A stretch of 64,000 nucleotides of DNA from Streptomyces sp. NBC_00234 (lineage in GTDB: Bacteria; Actinomycetota; Actinomycetes; Streptomycetales; Streptomycetaceae). The stretch covers positions 2,790,001-2,854,000 of the forward strand of contig NZ_CP108101.1 in assembly GCF_036195325.1 (NCBI RefSeq), in the 5' to 3' direction. The notes under the pieces were generated by a model, which ran no database searches, was not told the DNA's origin, and saw nothing but the letters and a program-made list of their open reading frames with translations. The position numbers were made by a program, and so were the translations under genes. Below are positions 27,669-36,180 of the stretch, in pieces (the first letter of the stretch is position 1; each line of letters opens with the position of its first letter).

Positions 27669-29189
27669 TCACTCGCCGTCGCCGGTCGGCTTCTTCCGGC
27701 GCAGGAGGAGGACCGCGCCGCCGCCGATGACGACGAGCGCGATGGCGATGCCCGCGATGATCGGGGTGGCGCTGGAACCGCCGGTCTCGGCGAGGTCGCC
27801 CTCGAGCCCTGTGGAGCTGGTGCCGGTGGAGGCCGGGACGGGCTGCCTGGCGCTCTGCGTACCGATCCCGCCCTTGTCCTCGGAGGCGGTGTCGGCCGCG
27901 GTCGCGCAGTCCAGGACGCCCGTGAAGCGCTTCTGGAGGCCGCCGGGCCCGGTGATCGTGAAGTCGTACGCCTGGTCCTCGGCGACGGGGATCGTCACGG
28001 TCCTGGTGGCTCCCGCGGCGATCGTGTGCTCGAAGCCGGCCAGCTCGAAGGTGAAGGGTGCGTCACCCTGGTTGCTCGCGGTGATGTCGACGCCGCCCTC
28101 GGCGCAGTTCTTCCTCGCGCTGAGGGCCGGGACCGCACCCACCTCGGCCCAGGTGGCGGTGGCGTGGGCGGAGACCGTGGATTCGCTGGACCCGGCGAGG
28201 ATCTGCGTCTGGCTCCGGGTGACACCGGCGAAGGCCCGGCCGACCGGTACGGACGTGGTCGCCTGCACCGTCAGCGCGGCGGAACCGTCGGTGGCGTCCT
28301 TCGGTATGTCGAAGTAGAGCCGCGCGCCGTCGACCGCCGAGGTGACGGGCTTGCCGTTCTTGTCGGTGATTCTGACACCGCTGGCGGCGTCGGCGGGCGG
28401 CGTCAGGGAGACCTGGCCGGCGTTGGTCCGGACGGTGACCGGCCCGAGCCGCTCACCGGCCCGGCCGGAGACCGCGGCGGGCTCCAGGGCCAGGGACGCC
28501 CTGGGCTCGGCGGAGTCGGAGGCGTGCTTCGCCAGCCAGTCGGCGAGCTTCTCGGCCTGCGGGTCGGCGGCCTCGACCCGGACGTCGTCCGAGAACCGCC
28601 AGATGGCCACCTGCGTCCCGGCCGCCGCGGTCTGCTCGGTGAGCGGTCCCGTACCGGCCAGGCGCGCGAGGCCCGCGAGGTCGTCGACGCGGGGGTAGGA
28701 GTGCTGGAGGATCCAGCGGATCTTCCCTGCGTTCCTGTTGGCCCCGAGCGAGGTCTGGTCCCAGGAGGTCTCCAGGTACTTCGCCTGGTCCTGGGTGGCG
28801 TTGTGGATGTCGACGCAGTACGTCTTGAGCTTGCCGCCGCCCTCGACGGTCATCTCGAAGAGACCTGCGGGGATCACCTGGGTGGTGTTCTTCCCGCCGT
28901 CCTCGCCCTCGATGTGGAGCACCGCGCGGTCGAAGGTCTTCAGCCCGTCGAGGACCGCGGTCGCCCCGCCCTGGTGCTGAGGGGCGCTCTCGGCCGCCGC
29001 CACGGTCGCGCCGAGAAGGGTGCCTGCCGCGACGAGTCCGGTGACCAGCACGGTGGCGGCCAGTCCGGCGAGCCCTCCGGCGCGACCCCGTACGGAGCTC
29101 GTCGCCGGGGCCGCTGACTGCGGGCCGGACGGCGGAGCGGACGCACAGGACCCGGATGTTCCGGAAGACGCCGAGAACGCAGAAAACAC
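27669..29189 (-). CDS. Thioester-domain (TQXA) surface protein with LAETG sortase signal
   Basis: The 506-residue protein has a signal-peptide-like N-terminus (~residues 30-68, LAGLAATVLVTGLVAAGTLLGATVAAA). A thioester domain follows, with Cys125 (KTYCVDI) and Gln193 (GTQVAIWRFSDD) placed to form the internal Cys-Gln bond. Strand-rich stalk modules come next. At the C-terminus are LAETG (~466-470), a hydrophobic helix and RRKK, the LAXTG-type signal that Streptomyces class E sortases use. It should be covalently wall-anchored and able to form a covalent bond to a surface target. The GTG at 29189 has GGAGGGG upstream; the longer frame to 29267 lacks a site. Confidence 0.9.
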   Translation of the reverse strand: MFSAFSASSGTSGSCASAPPSGPQSAAPATSSVRGRAGGLAGLAATVLVTGLVAAGTLLGATVAAAESAPQHQGGATAVLDGLKTFDRAVLHIEGEDGGKNTTQVIPAGLFEMTVEGGGKLKTYCVDIHNATQDQAKYLETSWDQTSLGANRNAGKIRWILQHSYPRVDDLAGLARLAGTGPLTEQTAAAGTQVAIWRFSDDVRVEAADPQAEKLADWLAKHASDSAEPRASLALEPAAVSGRAGERLGPVTVRTNAGQVSLTPPADAASGVRITDKNGKPVTSAVDGARLYFDIPKDATDGSAALTVQATTSVPVGRAFAGVTRSQTQILAGSSESTVSAHATATWAEVGAVPALSARKNCAEGGVDITASNQGDAPFTFELAGFEHTIAAGATRTVTIPVAEDQAYDFTITGPGGLQKRFTGVLDCATAADTASEDKGGIGTQSARQPVPASTGTSSTGLEGDLAETGGSSATPIIAGIAIALVVIGGGAVLLLRRKKPTGDGE

Positions 29190-29329
29190 AGAATTCCCCT
29201 CCGGGCGAGGACCTCGCGCTTGGTGCGCGTGTGGGGATTGCCTCGCCAGCAGACTCAAGTGCCCCATGAATACTGAGGAATCCTAAAGACCGAGCGAAGC
29301 ACAGTCCCCCGTCATACGGTCCGACAACC

Positions 29330-29344
29330 ATTCCGACTCGGAAT
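29330..29344. promoter_or_regulatory. 15-bp palindrome upstream of thioester protein gene
   Basis: ATTCCGA-C-TCGGAAT is a perfect palindrome with a one-base centre, in the 190-bp gap between ssbB (stop 29380) and the wall-protein gene (start 29189). It is AT-richer than its surroundings and lies ~140 bases upstream of the start, so it could be an operator. A weak hairpin (CGGCA/TGCCG, 29361-29376) next to the ssbB stop may help terminate ssbB. Confidence 0.4.
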
Positions 29345-29379
29345 CGTTATCGCGGGTATCCGGCATCCCCCTGCCGCTT

Positions 29380-29841
29380 TCAGGACACCGATGCGAGTTC
29401 CGTGGCCGGTTCCTGACGCTTCGCCGAATCCTCGCCGACGGCTTCCGCCTCCTTGGGCGTACGTGCCGTCAGGGAGGGTTCCGCCCTGAGCACGCGGCGG
29501 AACGCGGCCGTCCCCCGCGTCAGATCGTGGCCCGCCGCCACCGCCTCGATGTCCACGAAGGTCCTGCGCTGCCCCTCCCGTTCCTCCTCGCGCACCTTCA
29601 GACGGCCGTGCACGACCAGGGGTTCTCCGACGGAGACGGAACCCGCGAGGTTCGAGGCGAGCGTGCGCCAGGCCCAGACCGTGTAGAAGCTGGTGTGCCC
29701 GTCGGCCCAGAGCTGTTTCTCCCGGTCCCAGCGGCGGGCCGTCACGGCGAAGCGGAATCGTGCCATTCCGCCGGTGGCCGTTTCCCGGAACTCCACAGCG
29801 GTCGCCGCGTTTCCCACCAGCGTCACAAAGGTGTCGTTCAT
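29380..29841 (-). CDS. ssbB: Single-stranded DNA-binding protein, SsbB type without acidic tail
   Basis: The 153-residue protein has an OB-fold SSB domain over the first ~110 residues (FVTLVGNAATAVEFRETATGGMARFRFAVTARRWD, then GEPLVVHGRLKVREEEREGQRRTFVDIEAVAAG). The conserved C-terminal acidic DDDxPF-type tip of housekeeping SSB is absent; it ends ATELASVS. Streptomyces carry such a second SSB, SsbB, which functions in chromosome segregation during sporulation. The ATG at 29841 has GGGGA upstream. It lies downstream of the two dynamin-like GTPase genes on the same strand, supporting a developmental role. Confidence 0.88.
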   Translation of the reverse strand: MNDTFVTLVGNAATAVEFRETATGGMARFRFAVTARRWDREKQLWADGHTSFYTVWAWRTLASNLAGSVSVGEPLVVHGRLKVREEEREGQRRTFVDIEAVAAGHDLTRGTAAFRRVLRAEPSLTARTPKEAEAVGEDSAKRQEPATELASVS

Positions 29842-29954
29842 TTCCCCGTCTCCCGTCCGCACTCCGCGTAGCGGTCCGGTGCACACTCCGTGCACCGGCT
29901 TCCGTACCGACTTCATGCTGGACCGGAAACGGGAATCCCGCCGACGCCTGTGGA

Positions 29955-31895
29955 CTACCGGCCGGTTGTGGAAATCTCCGTCACTGCCACGTACCTCTCC
30001 CGCACCTCGCGATAGCGCGCCAGCTCCGCCGACACCGGGTCGAGGACCCTGGCCCGGCCGCACCCGGCCGCCGCGTCGCGCAGCCGCCGCTCCGCCTCCT
30101 GCCCGTACCGCCGCGCCGGACCCCGCGCCGCCGCCGCGCACGACCACTCCACGAGCGGTCCGCCGATGACTCCGGCCAGCATCAGCAGCGCCGGTGCGAC
30201 CAGGCCCGGTTCGAGTACGCCGACGATCTGGCCGAGCAGCCAGAGCCCGCCGAAGATCTGCAGCAGGGTCATCGACGCCTGCACCAGCACGGCGGCGGGC
30301 CACCAGGCCGGACGCGGCGGCTTGGCGCTCCGGCCGCCCGCCGGGACGACGGCGCCTCTGCCGGCCACCCCACCCGTCTCCGTACCGCCCGCGGGCCTGC
30401 CCCGGCCTTCCGCGGCGGCCGTCTGGGCCAGTTCGTCCAGGGCCTCCGGCAGCCCCTTCGCCCCGTTCACCGCCGCTTCGCGGACGGCCTGCGCCCACGG
30501 GGCAGGCAGCCCGGCGGAGGCGTCGTCCGCCACCGCCCGTACCGCCTGCTCGACCCGCTGCCGTGCGGTGATCTCCTCCTCCGGCGGGGCCAGGGCCAGC
30601 GCCTGGGCCATGCGGTCCAGGCCACCGAGCTGCCGGGTGGACTCGTACCAGCGCCAGAGCCGCAGCCAGGGCGTCCCGCAGGCCCGTCCGGCGTTCCGGC
30701 GCCACTCGCGCTCCGCCGCCTGGCCCGCGGCTGCCGCGCCGACCGCCTCCGCGAGCCGGTCGGTGAACTCCTCGCGCGCCAGCTCGCCGAGCCCGGCCCG
30801 CCCCTCGGCGACGTACACCGGCCGGAGCTGCGCCGCCGCCGCGTCCACATCGGCGGAGAGACGGCGTGCGGCGGCCGTGCGCTCCTGGACGAACCGGCCG
30901 AGCACCTCGCGCAGTTCACCCATTCCGTCGCCGGTGAGCGCGGACAGGGACATGACGGTGGCGCCGGGTTCGCCGTGCTCCCCCAGGGCCATGCCGTCCT
31001 CGTCGAGGAGTCTGCGCAGATCGTCGAGGACCAGCTCGGCGGCCTCCCCCGGCAGCCGGTCGATCTGGTTGAGGACGACGAAGGTGACCTCCGCGTGCCC
31101 GGCCAGCGGTCGCAGATAGCGCTCGTGGAGGGCCGCGTCGGCGTACTTCTCGGGGTCGACGACCCAGATCACCGCGTCGACCAGCGCCAGCACCCGGTCC
31201 ACCTGGTCCCGGTGGCCGGACGCCGCCGAGTCGTGGTCGGGCAGGTCGATGAGGACGAGGCCCTGGAGCGCCGCGTCGGCCTCGGCGCCGCAGCCCGGCT
31301 GCGGCCTGCGCCGCAGCCGTCCCGGGATCGCGAGCCGGTCCAGGAGCCCGGCGGCCCCGTCGGTCCAGCTGCAGGCGATCGGCGACGCGGTCGTCGGCCG
31401 CCGCAGCCCGGTGTCGGAGATCTGTGCGCCCGCGAGGGAGTTGAACAGGGTGGACTTCCCGCTGCCGGTCGCCCCTGCGATGGCGACGACGGTGTGCCGG
31501 GAGGAGAGACGCTGACGGGCCGCGGCCTCGTCGAGCACCCGGCCGGCCTCGGCGAGGGTCTCGCGGTCCAGCCGGGCCCGTGACAGGCCGACGAGTTCGC
31601 GCAGCGAGTCGAGCCGCTGGGTGAGCGGCCCGCCGGACGGTACGTACGCCTCGACCTGGGGCCCCGCGTCGCCGTCCGGCCCCTCACCGGCCGCGTCGGC
31701 CTCCTTGGCGGCGGCAGCGGCGCGACGGGCGATCAGCCCGTCGTCCCAGCGCCCGTCCCGGTCCCCGCTCTTCGCCGGGCCGGACTCCTTTCCCCGCTCC
31801 CCCTCGTCCTCGCGCGGCTCCCGCGCCCCGGCCTTCCCGGCGTCGGGCCCCGGCCCCGGGTTCTGATCCTGGTCCTGGTCGGTGACGGCGGTCAT
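29955..31895 (-). CDS. dynB: Membrane-anchored dynamin-like GTPase (DynB candidate)
   Basis: The 646-residue GTPase opens with ~100 low-complexity Asp/Gly/Glu-rich residues. The G domain has G1 GATGSGKST (~residue 145), a G2-region Thr in [14 protein letters not shown]3 DLPDHDS (~215) and G4 NQID (~275). A long helical region follows, and near residues 540-600 two hydrophobic segments ([20 protein letters not shown] and [19 protein letters not shown]) form a membrane anchor. The ATG overlaps the upstream GTPase stop (ATGA). An adjacent soluble/membrane dynamin pair beside ssbB matches the Streptomyces dynAB locus, whose products stabilise FtsZ rings in sporulation septa. The assignment rests on architecture and gene pairing. 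Confidence 0.85.
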   Translation of the reverse strand: MTAVTDQDQDQNPGPGPDAGKAGAREPREDEGERGKESGPAKSGDRDGRWDDGLIARRAAAAAKEADAAGEGPDGDAGPQVEAYVPSGGPLTQRLDSLRELVGLSRARLDRETLAEAGRVLDEAAARQRLSSRHTVVAIAGATGSGKSTLFNSLAGAQISDTGLRRPTTASPIACSWTDGAAGLLDRLAIPGRLRRRPQPGCGAEADAALQGLVLIDLPDHDSAASGHRDQVDRVLALVDAVIWVVDPEKYADAALHERYLRPLAGHAEVTFVVLNQIDRLPGEAAELVLDDLRRLLDEDGMALGEHGEPGATVMSLSALTGDGMGELREVLGRFVQERTAAARRLSADVDAAAAQLRPVYVAEGRAGLGELAREEFTDRLAEAVGAAAAGQAAEREWRRNAGRACGTPWLRLWRWYESTRQLGGLDRMAQALALAPPEEEITARQRVEQAVRAVADDASAGLPAPWAQAVREAAVNGAKGLPEALDELAQTAAAEGRGRPAGGTETGGVAGRGAVVPAGGRSAKPPRPAWWPAAVLVQASMTLLQIFGGLWLLGQIVGVLEPGLVAPALLMLAGVIGGPLVEWSCAAAARGPARRYGQEAERRLRDAAAGCGRARVLDPVSAELARYREVRERYVAVTEISTTGR

Positions 31896-33538
31896 GGCTG
31901 GACCCTCTCCTTCTGCAGTACGGACAGCGCGGCGATCAGCTCGGCCTGCGGCTCCGGCGCCACGTCGAGCGCATCGAGGGGCGCGAGCCGCCGGTCCCGC
32001 TCCCCGTGCATGACCTGGTCGAGATAGGTGGTGAGCAGGGCCCCGCCCTTGTCGCGCAGCCGCAGCGCGCCCTGGGCGCCGATCCGCTCGGCGAGCTGCT
32101 CCCCCGCGGTGCGGGCGCGACGCCCGCCGAGCAGGGCGGCGGCCAGCAGCGCGGCCACGGTCTCGGCGTCGGGGGCGACATTCCGTTCCAGGAGCCGCAC
32201 CTCTTCCTCGGCCAGCTCTTCGAGGACGCGGCGCCAGCGTCGTACGGCCATGGCGATACGACCCTGGATGTCCTCGGCCGGTCCCCATCCGCCGGCTTCC
32301 CGTCCGGCGTCCTCGAAGCGGAACGCGCCGGAAGCCGGTTCCTGCCGCCACCTCGTGCGGATCTCGTCGTCGGCGGCGGCCACCGCCGACTGGAGCAGCG
32401 CCACCAGGCTCTCGACCAGCGCTTCCAGCAACTCCCCCGCGGAGCTGTCGAGGGGATAGCCGCGCCACCGGGTCCGGGCGTCCCCGGCGAGCACGGCGCC
32501 GCTCTGGAGCCTGGAACGGATCCGGGACGTCTCCTTGCGGTACGCCTCCTCGACGACGCCGGTCAGCCGCACCGAGGCCGCGTACTGGGCGGCGACGGCC
32601 CCGGCCAGCTCCGGCATCCGGACGTTCAGCGACTCCATGACCCCGGACGCCGTGCGCCCGACGGCCTGCTGACGGGCCGCCGGGTCATGGGCGCGGTGGG
32701 TGAGCCAGGCCCGCAGCGGGGCGACTGCGGTGGTGGGCAGCAGACCGCTGCCACCGCCCGCGGACTCGGGCAGCTCGGGGATGGTGAACCGGGGGATCTC
32801 GCCCAGCCCGGCCCTGGTGAGCAGGGCCGCGTACTGCCGGGAGACCTCGGCGATCACCTGGTGCGGCACCCGGTCGAGGACGGTGACGAGGGAGGCGTCG
32901 TACTCCTTGGCCGTACGCAGCAGATACCAGGGCACGGCGTCGGCGTACCGCGACGCGGTGGTCACCATCACCCAGACGTCGGCGGCGCAGATGAGTTCCG
33001 CGGCGAGCACGCGGTTCCGTACGACGAGGGAGTCGATGTCGGGCGCGTCCAGCAGCGCGAGACCGCGCGGCAGGCTGACGGCGGTCTCGACCCGCAGGGC
33101 AGCCTCCTCGTCGTCCCCGCCGGCGGCACCGAGGTCGTCCAGGCCGTCCGGGTCCCTGGCCTGACCCGGCGGCAGCCAGATCCTGGTCAGCTGCGGCAGC
33201 ACCCGCACCCCGGCGAACCAGTGGTGGTCGTCCGGGTGGCAGACGAGCACCGGTGTCCGGGTCGTCGGACGCAGCACACCGGCCTGGCTGACCCGGCACC
33301 CCACGAGCGAGTTCACCAGCGTGGACTTGCCCGCGCCGGTCGAGCCACCGATCACCGCGAGCAGCGGAGCCTCGGGATCCTTGAGTCGTGGAAGCAGATA
33401 GTCGTCGAGCTGCGCGAGCAGCTCGACTCTGGTTTGCCGGGCCCGTTCGGCCCCTGGAAGAGGGAGTGGAAGACGCACGGCGGCGACACGGTCGCGCAGG
33501 GCGGAAAGTGCGTCGATGAGCTGAGGCCGTACGTCCAT
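31892..33538 (-). CDS. dynA: Dynamin-like GTPase (DynA candidate)
   Basis: The ~548-residue GTPase has G1 [10 protein letters not shown] (~residue 66), the switch region [17 protein letters not shown] with the G2 Thr, and G3-like LLDAPDIDS (~150). The rest is helical, as expected for a dynamin stalk, with no membrane segment. The start at 33538 (ATG) is chosen because similarity begins there; its ribosome site is poor and several upstream in-frame GTG/ATG codons exist, to 33664. It overlaps the downstream GTPase gene by four bases. The pair probably forms one septum-associated complex. Confidence 0.84.
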   Translation of the reverse strand: MDVRPQLIDALSALRDRVAAVRLPLPLPGAERARQTRVELLAQLDDYLLPRLKDPEAPLLAVIGGSTGAGKSTLVNSLVGCRVSQAGVLRPTTRTPVLVCHPDDHHWFAGVRVLPQLTRIWLPPGQARDPDGLDDLGAAGGDDEEAALRVETAVSLPRGLALLDAPDIDSLVVRNRVLAAELICAADVWVMVTTASRYADAVPWYLLRTAKEYDASLVTVLDRVPHQVIAEVSRQYAALLTRAGLGEIPRFTIPELPESAGGGSGLLPTTAVAPLRAWLTHRAHDPAARQQAVGRTASGVMESLNVRMPELAGAVAAQYAASVRLTGVVEEAYRKETSRIRSRLQSGAVLAGDARTRWRGYPLDSSAGELLEALVESLVALLQSAVAAADDEIRTRWRQEPASGAFRFEDAGREAGGWGPAEDIQGRIAMAVRRWRRVLEELAEEEVRLLERNVAPDAETVAALLAAALLGGRRARTAGEQLAERIGAQGALRLRDKGGALLTTYLDQVMHGERDRRLAPLDALDVAPEPQAELIAALSVLQKERVQP

Positions 33539-33856
33539 GGTCACCACATGCGAAGAATGCCCAATTTTGGCGCCTTTTTGAAGCGTATAGGCACCTCTGC
33601 GCGGCGGTTCCATCCTGGGGACAGACGGGACGAGTGGGGCGCAGGCATAACGAGTGCACAACACCCGGCGCGCGAGACGTCAAAAGCGGTGCATGAATCG
33701 CACCTACCTGCGATTATCGGTTCGCTTCACCGAACCTCCACATCGTGCCACGCAGGTGAAGCAACCGGGTCGAGGCGATCGGAGCCCTATCCTTGTCCCG
33801 GCAAGGTCAGGACCGGCCAGGACCGGCCCCGACCACAGGGCCCCAGGCCACCACCG
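33539..33856. other. Intergenic region between dynA candidate and tRNA-Arg
   Basis: These 318 bases must hold the promoter(s) for the minus-strand dynamin operon and for the plus-strand tRNA. I see an inverted repeat GGTTCG-N6-CGAACC at 33719-33736 and a short CAGGACCGGC direct repeat near 33810-33826. No frame has convincing codon bias and I cannot name a -35/-10 pair with confidence. Confidence 0.5.
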
Positions 33857-33929
33857 GCCCCCGTAGCTCAGTGGATAGAGCAGGCGCCTTCTAAGCGCTT
33901 GGCCGCAGGTTCGAGTCCTGCCGGGGGCA
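33857..33929 (+). tRNA. tRNA-Arg (anticodon UCU)
   Basis: The 73-nt cloverleaf is complete: acceptor GCCCCCG/CGGGGGC, D arm GCTC..GAGC, anticodon stem GGCGC/GCGCT with loop CTTCTAA (anticodon TCT, reads AGA/AGG), T arm GCAGG-TTCGAGT-CCTGC, discriminator A. The CCA end is not encoded. AGA is a rare codon in this GC-rich genome. A terminator follows after 19 bases. Confidence 0.97.
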
Positions 33930-33948
33930 CACAGCTCGCACGACATCA

Positions 33949-33974
33949 GGCCCTCCCTCGGGAGGGCCTTTTTT
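33949..33974 (+). terminator. Rho-independent terminator after tRNA-Arg
   Basis: GGCCCTCC-CTCG-GGAGGGCC followed by six T is a textbook intrinsic terminator, the only one in this window with a clear U-tract. Confidence 0.95.
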
Positions 33975-34017
33975 GCAGGTCATCGCACGGTAGCGAGGGC
34001 GGCGTAGCGAACGCATA

Positions 34018-34061
34018 AGCGCCGGAACCTCCCCAGGTCACGGCGGGGAGGGTCCGGCGCT
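34018..34061. repeat. 17-bp-arm inverted repeat, terminator-like, with no gene in front
   Basis: AGCGCCGGAACCTCCCC and its near-complement (one mismatch) enclose a 10-nt loop. It looks like a transcription terminator, but the preceding tRNA already has one and no gene lies between. It may be the remnant terminator of a lost gene, or serve minus-strand transcription. Confidence 0.75.
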
Positions 34062-34085
34062 GTGCGGCTGTCACCGGGGTTCTGC

Positions 34086-34117
34086 GGGTGGCCACGGTGG
34101 ATACGCGGTGGCCACCC
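34086..34117. repeat. 10-bp-arm inverted repeat GGGTGGCCAC-N12-GTGGCCACCC
   Basis: Perfect arms are separated by 12 bases, 138 bases upstream of the small gene at 34255. The spacing of about two helical turns between arm centres is compatible with a dimeric regulator site, but no other evidence is present. Confidence 0.5.
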
Positions 34118-34254
34118 AGGTCAACGAACTCACGGGGTCTACAAGACGCCTTGAGCGTCATCGTCGCCCTGGCCACGCTGCAAACCCTCTGGCGACGCGT
34201 GGGTGAGGCTGTCGGTACCGTGCAGCTCTCGGAGCGGACGACGACAGAGGCAAC

Positions 34255-34725
34255 ATGGGCGAGAACGCACCGCATCAAGACTTCCGGGTCGGCGACGTCC
34301 TGCGTGTGAGCTGCCCGCAGGCGCAGTGCCGAGTGGCCGAAGTGTCTCGTTTCTGTGCCTCGGTCGAGTGGCCATGGGCCGAGATCGATCCGGAATCTCA
34401 GTTCAGGTGGAATGGCCGGAGAGCCTTCGCGGTGTCGGCCGACTCCTCGGAATGGACCATGAGCCTGTTCAAGACCGACCCTGAGCCGTGGAACCTGCAC
34501 GCTGGTGACAGCTGCCTCGTGGGCATACCTGAGACGCTGGTGCGGATCATTGATATCGGCCGCTACGACCCTCCACAGGATGTGGGCTGGCTTCCCCGCC
34601 CACACACGATGCTGGTCGTAGTGCCTGCCGACTACCCCGACGAGGCTCTCTCCGAGGACGACGGAGACACGATCGACCTTGACTCAGCGGCCCCGCTGAC
34701 CATCGAGCTGGTGTCCCGGAGCTGA
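34255..34725 (+). CDS. Hypothetical protein (156 aa)
   Basis: No domain is recognised. The protein is small, soluble and strand-rich, with many Trp/Cys (VEWPWAEIDPES, SCPQAQCRV) and an acidic C-terminal part (ALSEDDGDTIDLDS). The ATG has AGAGG eight bases upstream. Codon use is less GC-biased than in neighbouring operons. It lies in the short patch of unrecognised genes next to tRNA-Arg, consistent with acquired DNA, though nothing else here proves mobility. Confidence 0.7.
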   Translation: MGENAPHQDFRVGDVLRVSCPQAQCRVAEVSRFCASVEWPWAEIDPESQFRWNGRRAFAVSADSSEWTMSLFKTDPEPWNLHAGDSCLVGIPETLVRIIDIGRYDPPQDVGWLPRPHTMLVVVPADYPDEALSEDDGDTIDLDSAAPLTIELVSRS

Positions 34726-34928
34726 CACGAACAGGGGCGTACGGCACCGATCAACGCCGAACCTCAGCGACAGCCGGACCAGGGTTCAGCGGACGTTCCT
34801 CATGGTCGAGATGGCGCCTCGATCGACCTGATAAGGATGAAGCCAGAGTGCAAAGCCGGTGGCGCCGGCATCGGCAGACGGACGGCGCCGCGCCGGCTTG
34901 ACTCCGTCGTCGAGACTTCGCCGGAACC

Positions 34929-35366
34929 TCAGTGGTGCATCAGGTCGGACCTTTCCTGGCCCGGTTCCTCAGGGAGGAGGTACAGCCTCAAGTGCTGGCG
35001 GAGAAAGCTCTCCAACCGTGGAAGCTCGATGGCATCGGCTGGGATGTCACCGGGACGCGCACGGTAGAGGTCGACCAGCCGGGTCATCAGCTCCTCGTTG
35101 AGCAACGGCGCCTGATAGCGATCAATCGTTCCGATGTAGAAAAGCCAGCTGAACAGCCGGTTGGCGGGAGAGCGACCTTCACCTGCATGTAGGTTCTCCG
35201 GCTCGTGCTCCTCACTCCAGGAACCGACGTACAGGTAGGAGGCGCAACGCAGGACCTCGTCCAAAGTGGGGGTCGGATCGTCCTTGCAATTCCAATAGAT
35301 CCGAGCCTCGTCCTCGGGTATGGGAGTCGGTGCGGCTGCCAACCACAGGTGGTAGATCTCTTCCAC
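34929..35366 (-). CDS. Hypothetical protein (145 aa)
   Basis: No domain is recognised. It is rich in aromatic and acidic residues (EEIYHLWLAAAPTPIPEDEARIYW; NRLFSWLFYIGTIDRYQ), helical, soluble, without signal peptide. It starts with ATG after GGAAGAG. Base composition is below the surrounding average. It converges on the 34255 gene. It could belong to an immunity or accessory gene family, but I cannot support a function. Confidence 0.65.
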   Translation of the reverse strand: MEEIYHLWLAAAPTPIPEDEARIYWNCKDDPTPTLDEVLRCASYLYVGSWSEEHEPENLHAGEGRSPANRLFSWLFYIGTIDRYQAPLLNEELMTRLVDLYRARPGDIPADAIELPRLESFLRQHLRLYLLPEEPGQERSDLMHH

Positions 35367-35658
35367 GACCGCAGTCTGGCATGCCGAGTCGCACGATCAA
35401 CAGGGATCGAGAATGGCCGGGTGGACTGGGCCGCTGATCTCTGCCGTACAGCAGAGAAGTACAGCAACCACCCCGAATGCAGGCAATCGACGCCAACCGC
35501 GAGTGGCTACGCGACGAGCGCGCATGCCCTCAGTGACCGCCCCGCCCGTAGTTCGGCATCCATTGGGTCGCGGTGGACTGGTACGACGGCGCTGTCCGGC
35601 TGTCGCCGGGTTTCTACGGGTGGTCAGGCGCCCTTCGGGTGTCGGGAGACGGGGGCGG
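35367..35658. other. Gene-free stretch in the small-gene patch
   Basis: The 292 bases contain no frame with convincing bias and no named element. They separate a hypothetical gene from the 3' end of a small secreted-protein gene. Confidence 0.45.
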
Positions 35659-36093
35659 TCAGGCCGTCGCGGTCACCGAAAGGCAGTTGTACAGTCCGCC
35701 GTTGTCCGTCTGGCACACCTTGAGGGTGATCTTGGAGCCCTCGGGGAACGTGAGGTCCGCCGAATCGCTGTCGCCCGAGCCACCGGTGGCCCATACCTCT
35801 CCGGACTGTCCGCCGGCGGCCCAGGTCGCCTTGGCGTAGACGCCGTACCCGTCCGCGTGGGAGTCCCTGGCCGTCAGGCGCTCACCGTAGGCGGTGAAGT
35901 ACCCGATTCCGGCTTCCTCCAGGTAGCTGTTGTCGGTCCAGAAGCGGACGTGACAGTCCACGGCGCCGGCGTCCTGCTCCGAGCCTTCGCAGAGCGACAG
36001 CGGCTGGGTCCAGGCGTACGACACCCCGGACATCGCACCGAACAGTGCGGCCGCACTGGCCGCCACGAGAATCGAACGCGCAAGTCGGCGCAC
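35659..36093 (-). CDS. Small secreted protein (144 aa)
   Basis: The protein has a clear signal peptide (MRRLARSILVAASAAALFGA, cleavage near SYA-WTQP, ~residue 27) and a mature part of ~117 residues with four Cys placed as two likely disulfides (LCEGSE, VDCHV, KVCQTD, YNCLS). The fold looks all-strand. The GTG at 36093 has a strong GGGGAGG site. No known family is recognised. It could be a small exported binding protein or inhibitor. Confidence 0.83.
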   Translation of the reverse strand: MRRLARSILVAASAAALFGAMSGVSYAWTQPLSLCEGSEQDAGAVDCHVRFWTDNSYLEEAGIGYFTAYGERLTARDSHADGYGVYAKATWAAGGQSGEVWATGGSGDSDSADLTFPEGSKITLKVCQTDNGGLYNCLSVTATA

Positions 36094-36180
36094 GTGACCT
36101 CCCCTTGTTCCACGTTCGAGCGATCCTAGGAAAAGGAACGGGAGTTGAGGCTGGAGTGGCGCAAAGACGCCACTGTGAGC

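Noticed and set aside
26266..29117. Long plus-strand frames over the thioester protein and neighbours
   Set aside because: Ser/Arg/Pro-rich shadows without ribosome sites; the minus-strand genes have clear domains.
33719..33736. GGTTCG-N6-CGAACC as a LexA box
   Set aside because: The actinobacterial LexA box is CGAAC-N4-GTTCG; here the half sites are in the opposite order with six-base spacing.
33857..33929. Attachment-site duplication of the tRNA-Arg 3' end
   Set aside because: I found no second copy of the tRNA 3' sequence in the rest of the window.
33946..34605. Minus-strand frame of 219 codons over 34255-34605, considered as an integrase remnant
   Set aside because: No recombinase motif (no R..HRY pattern), and it overlaps the better-supported plus-strand gene with a ribosome site.
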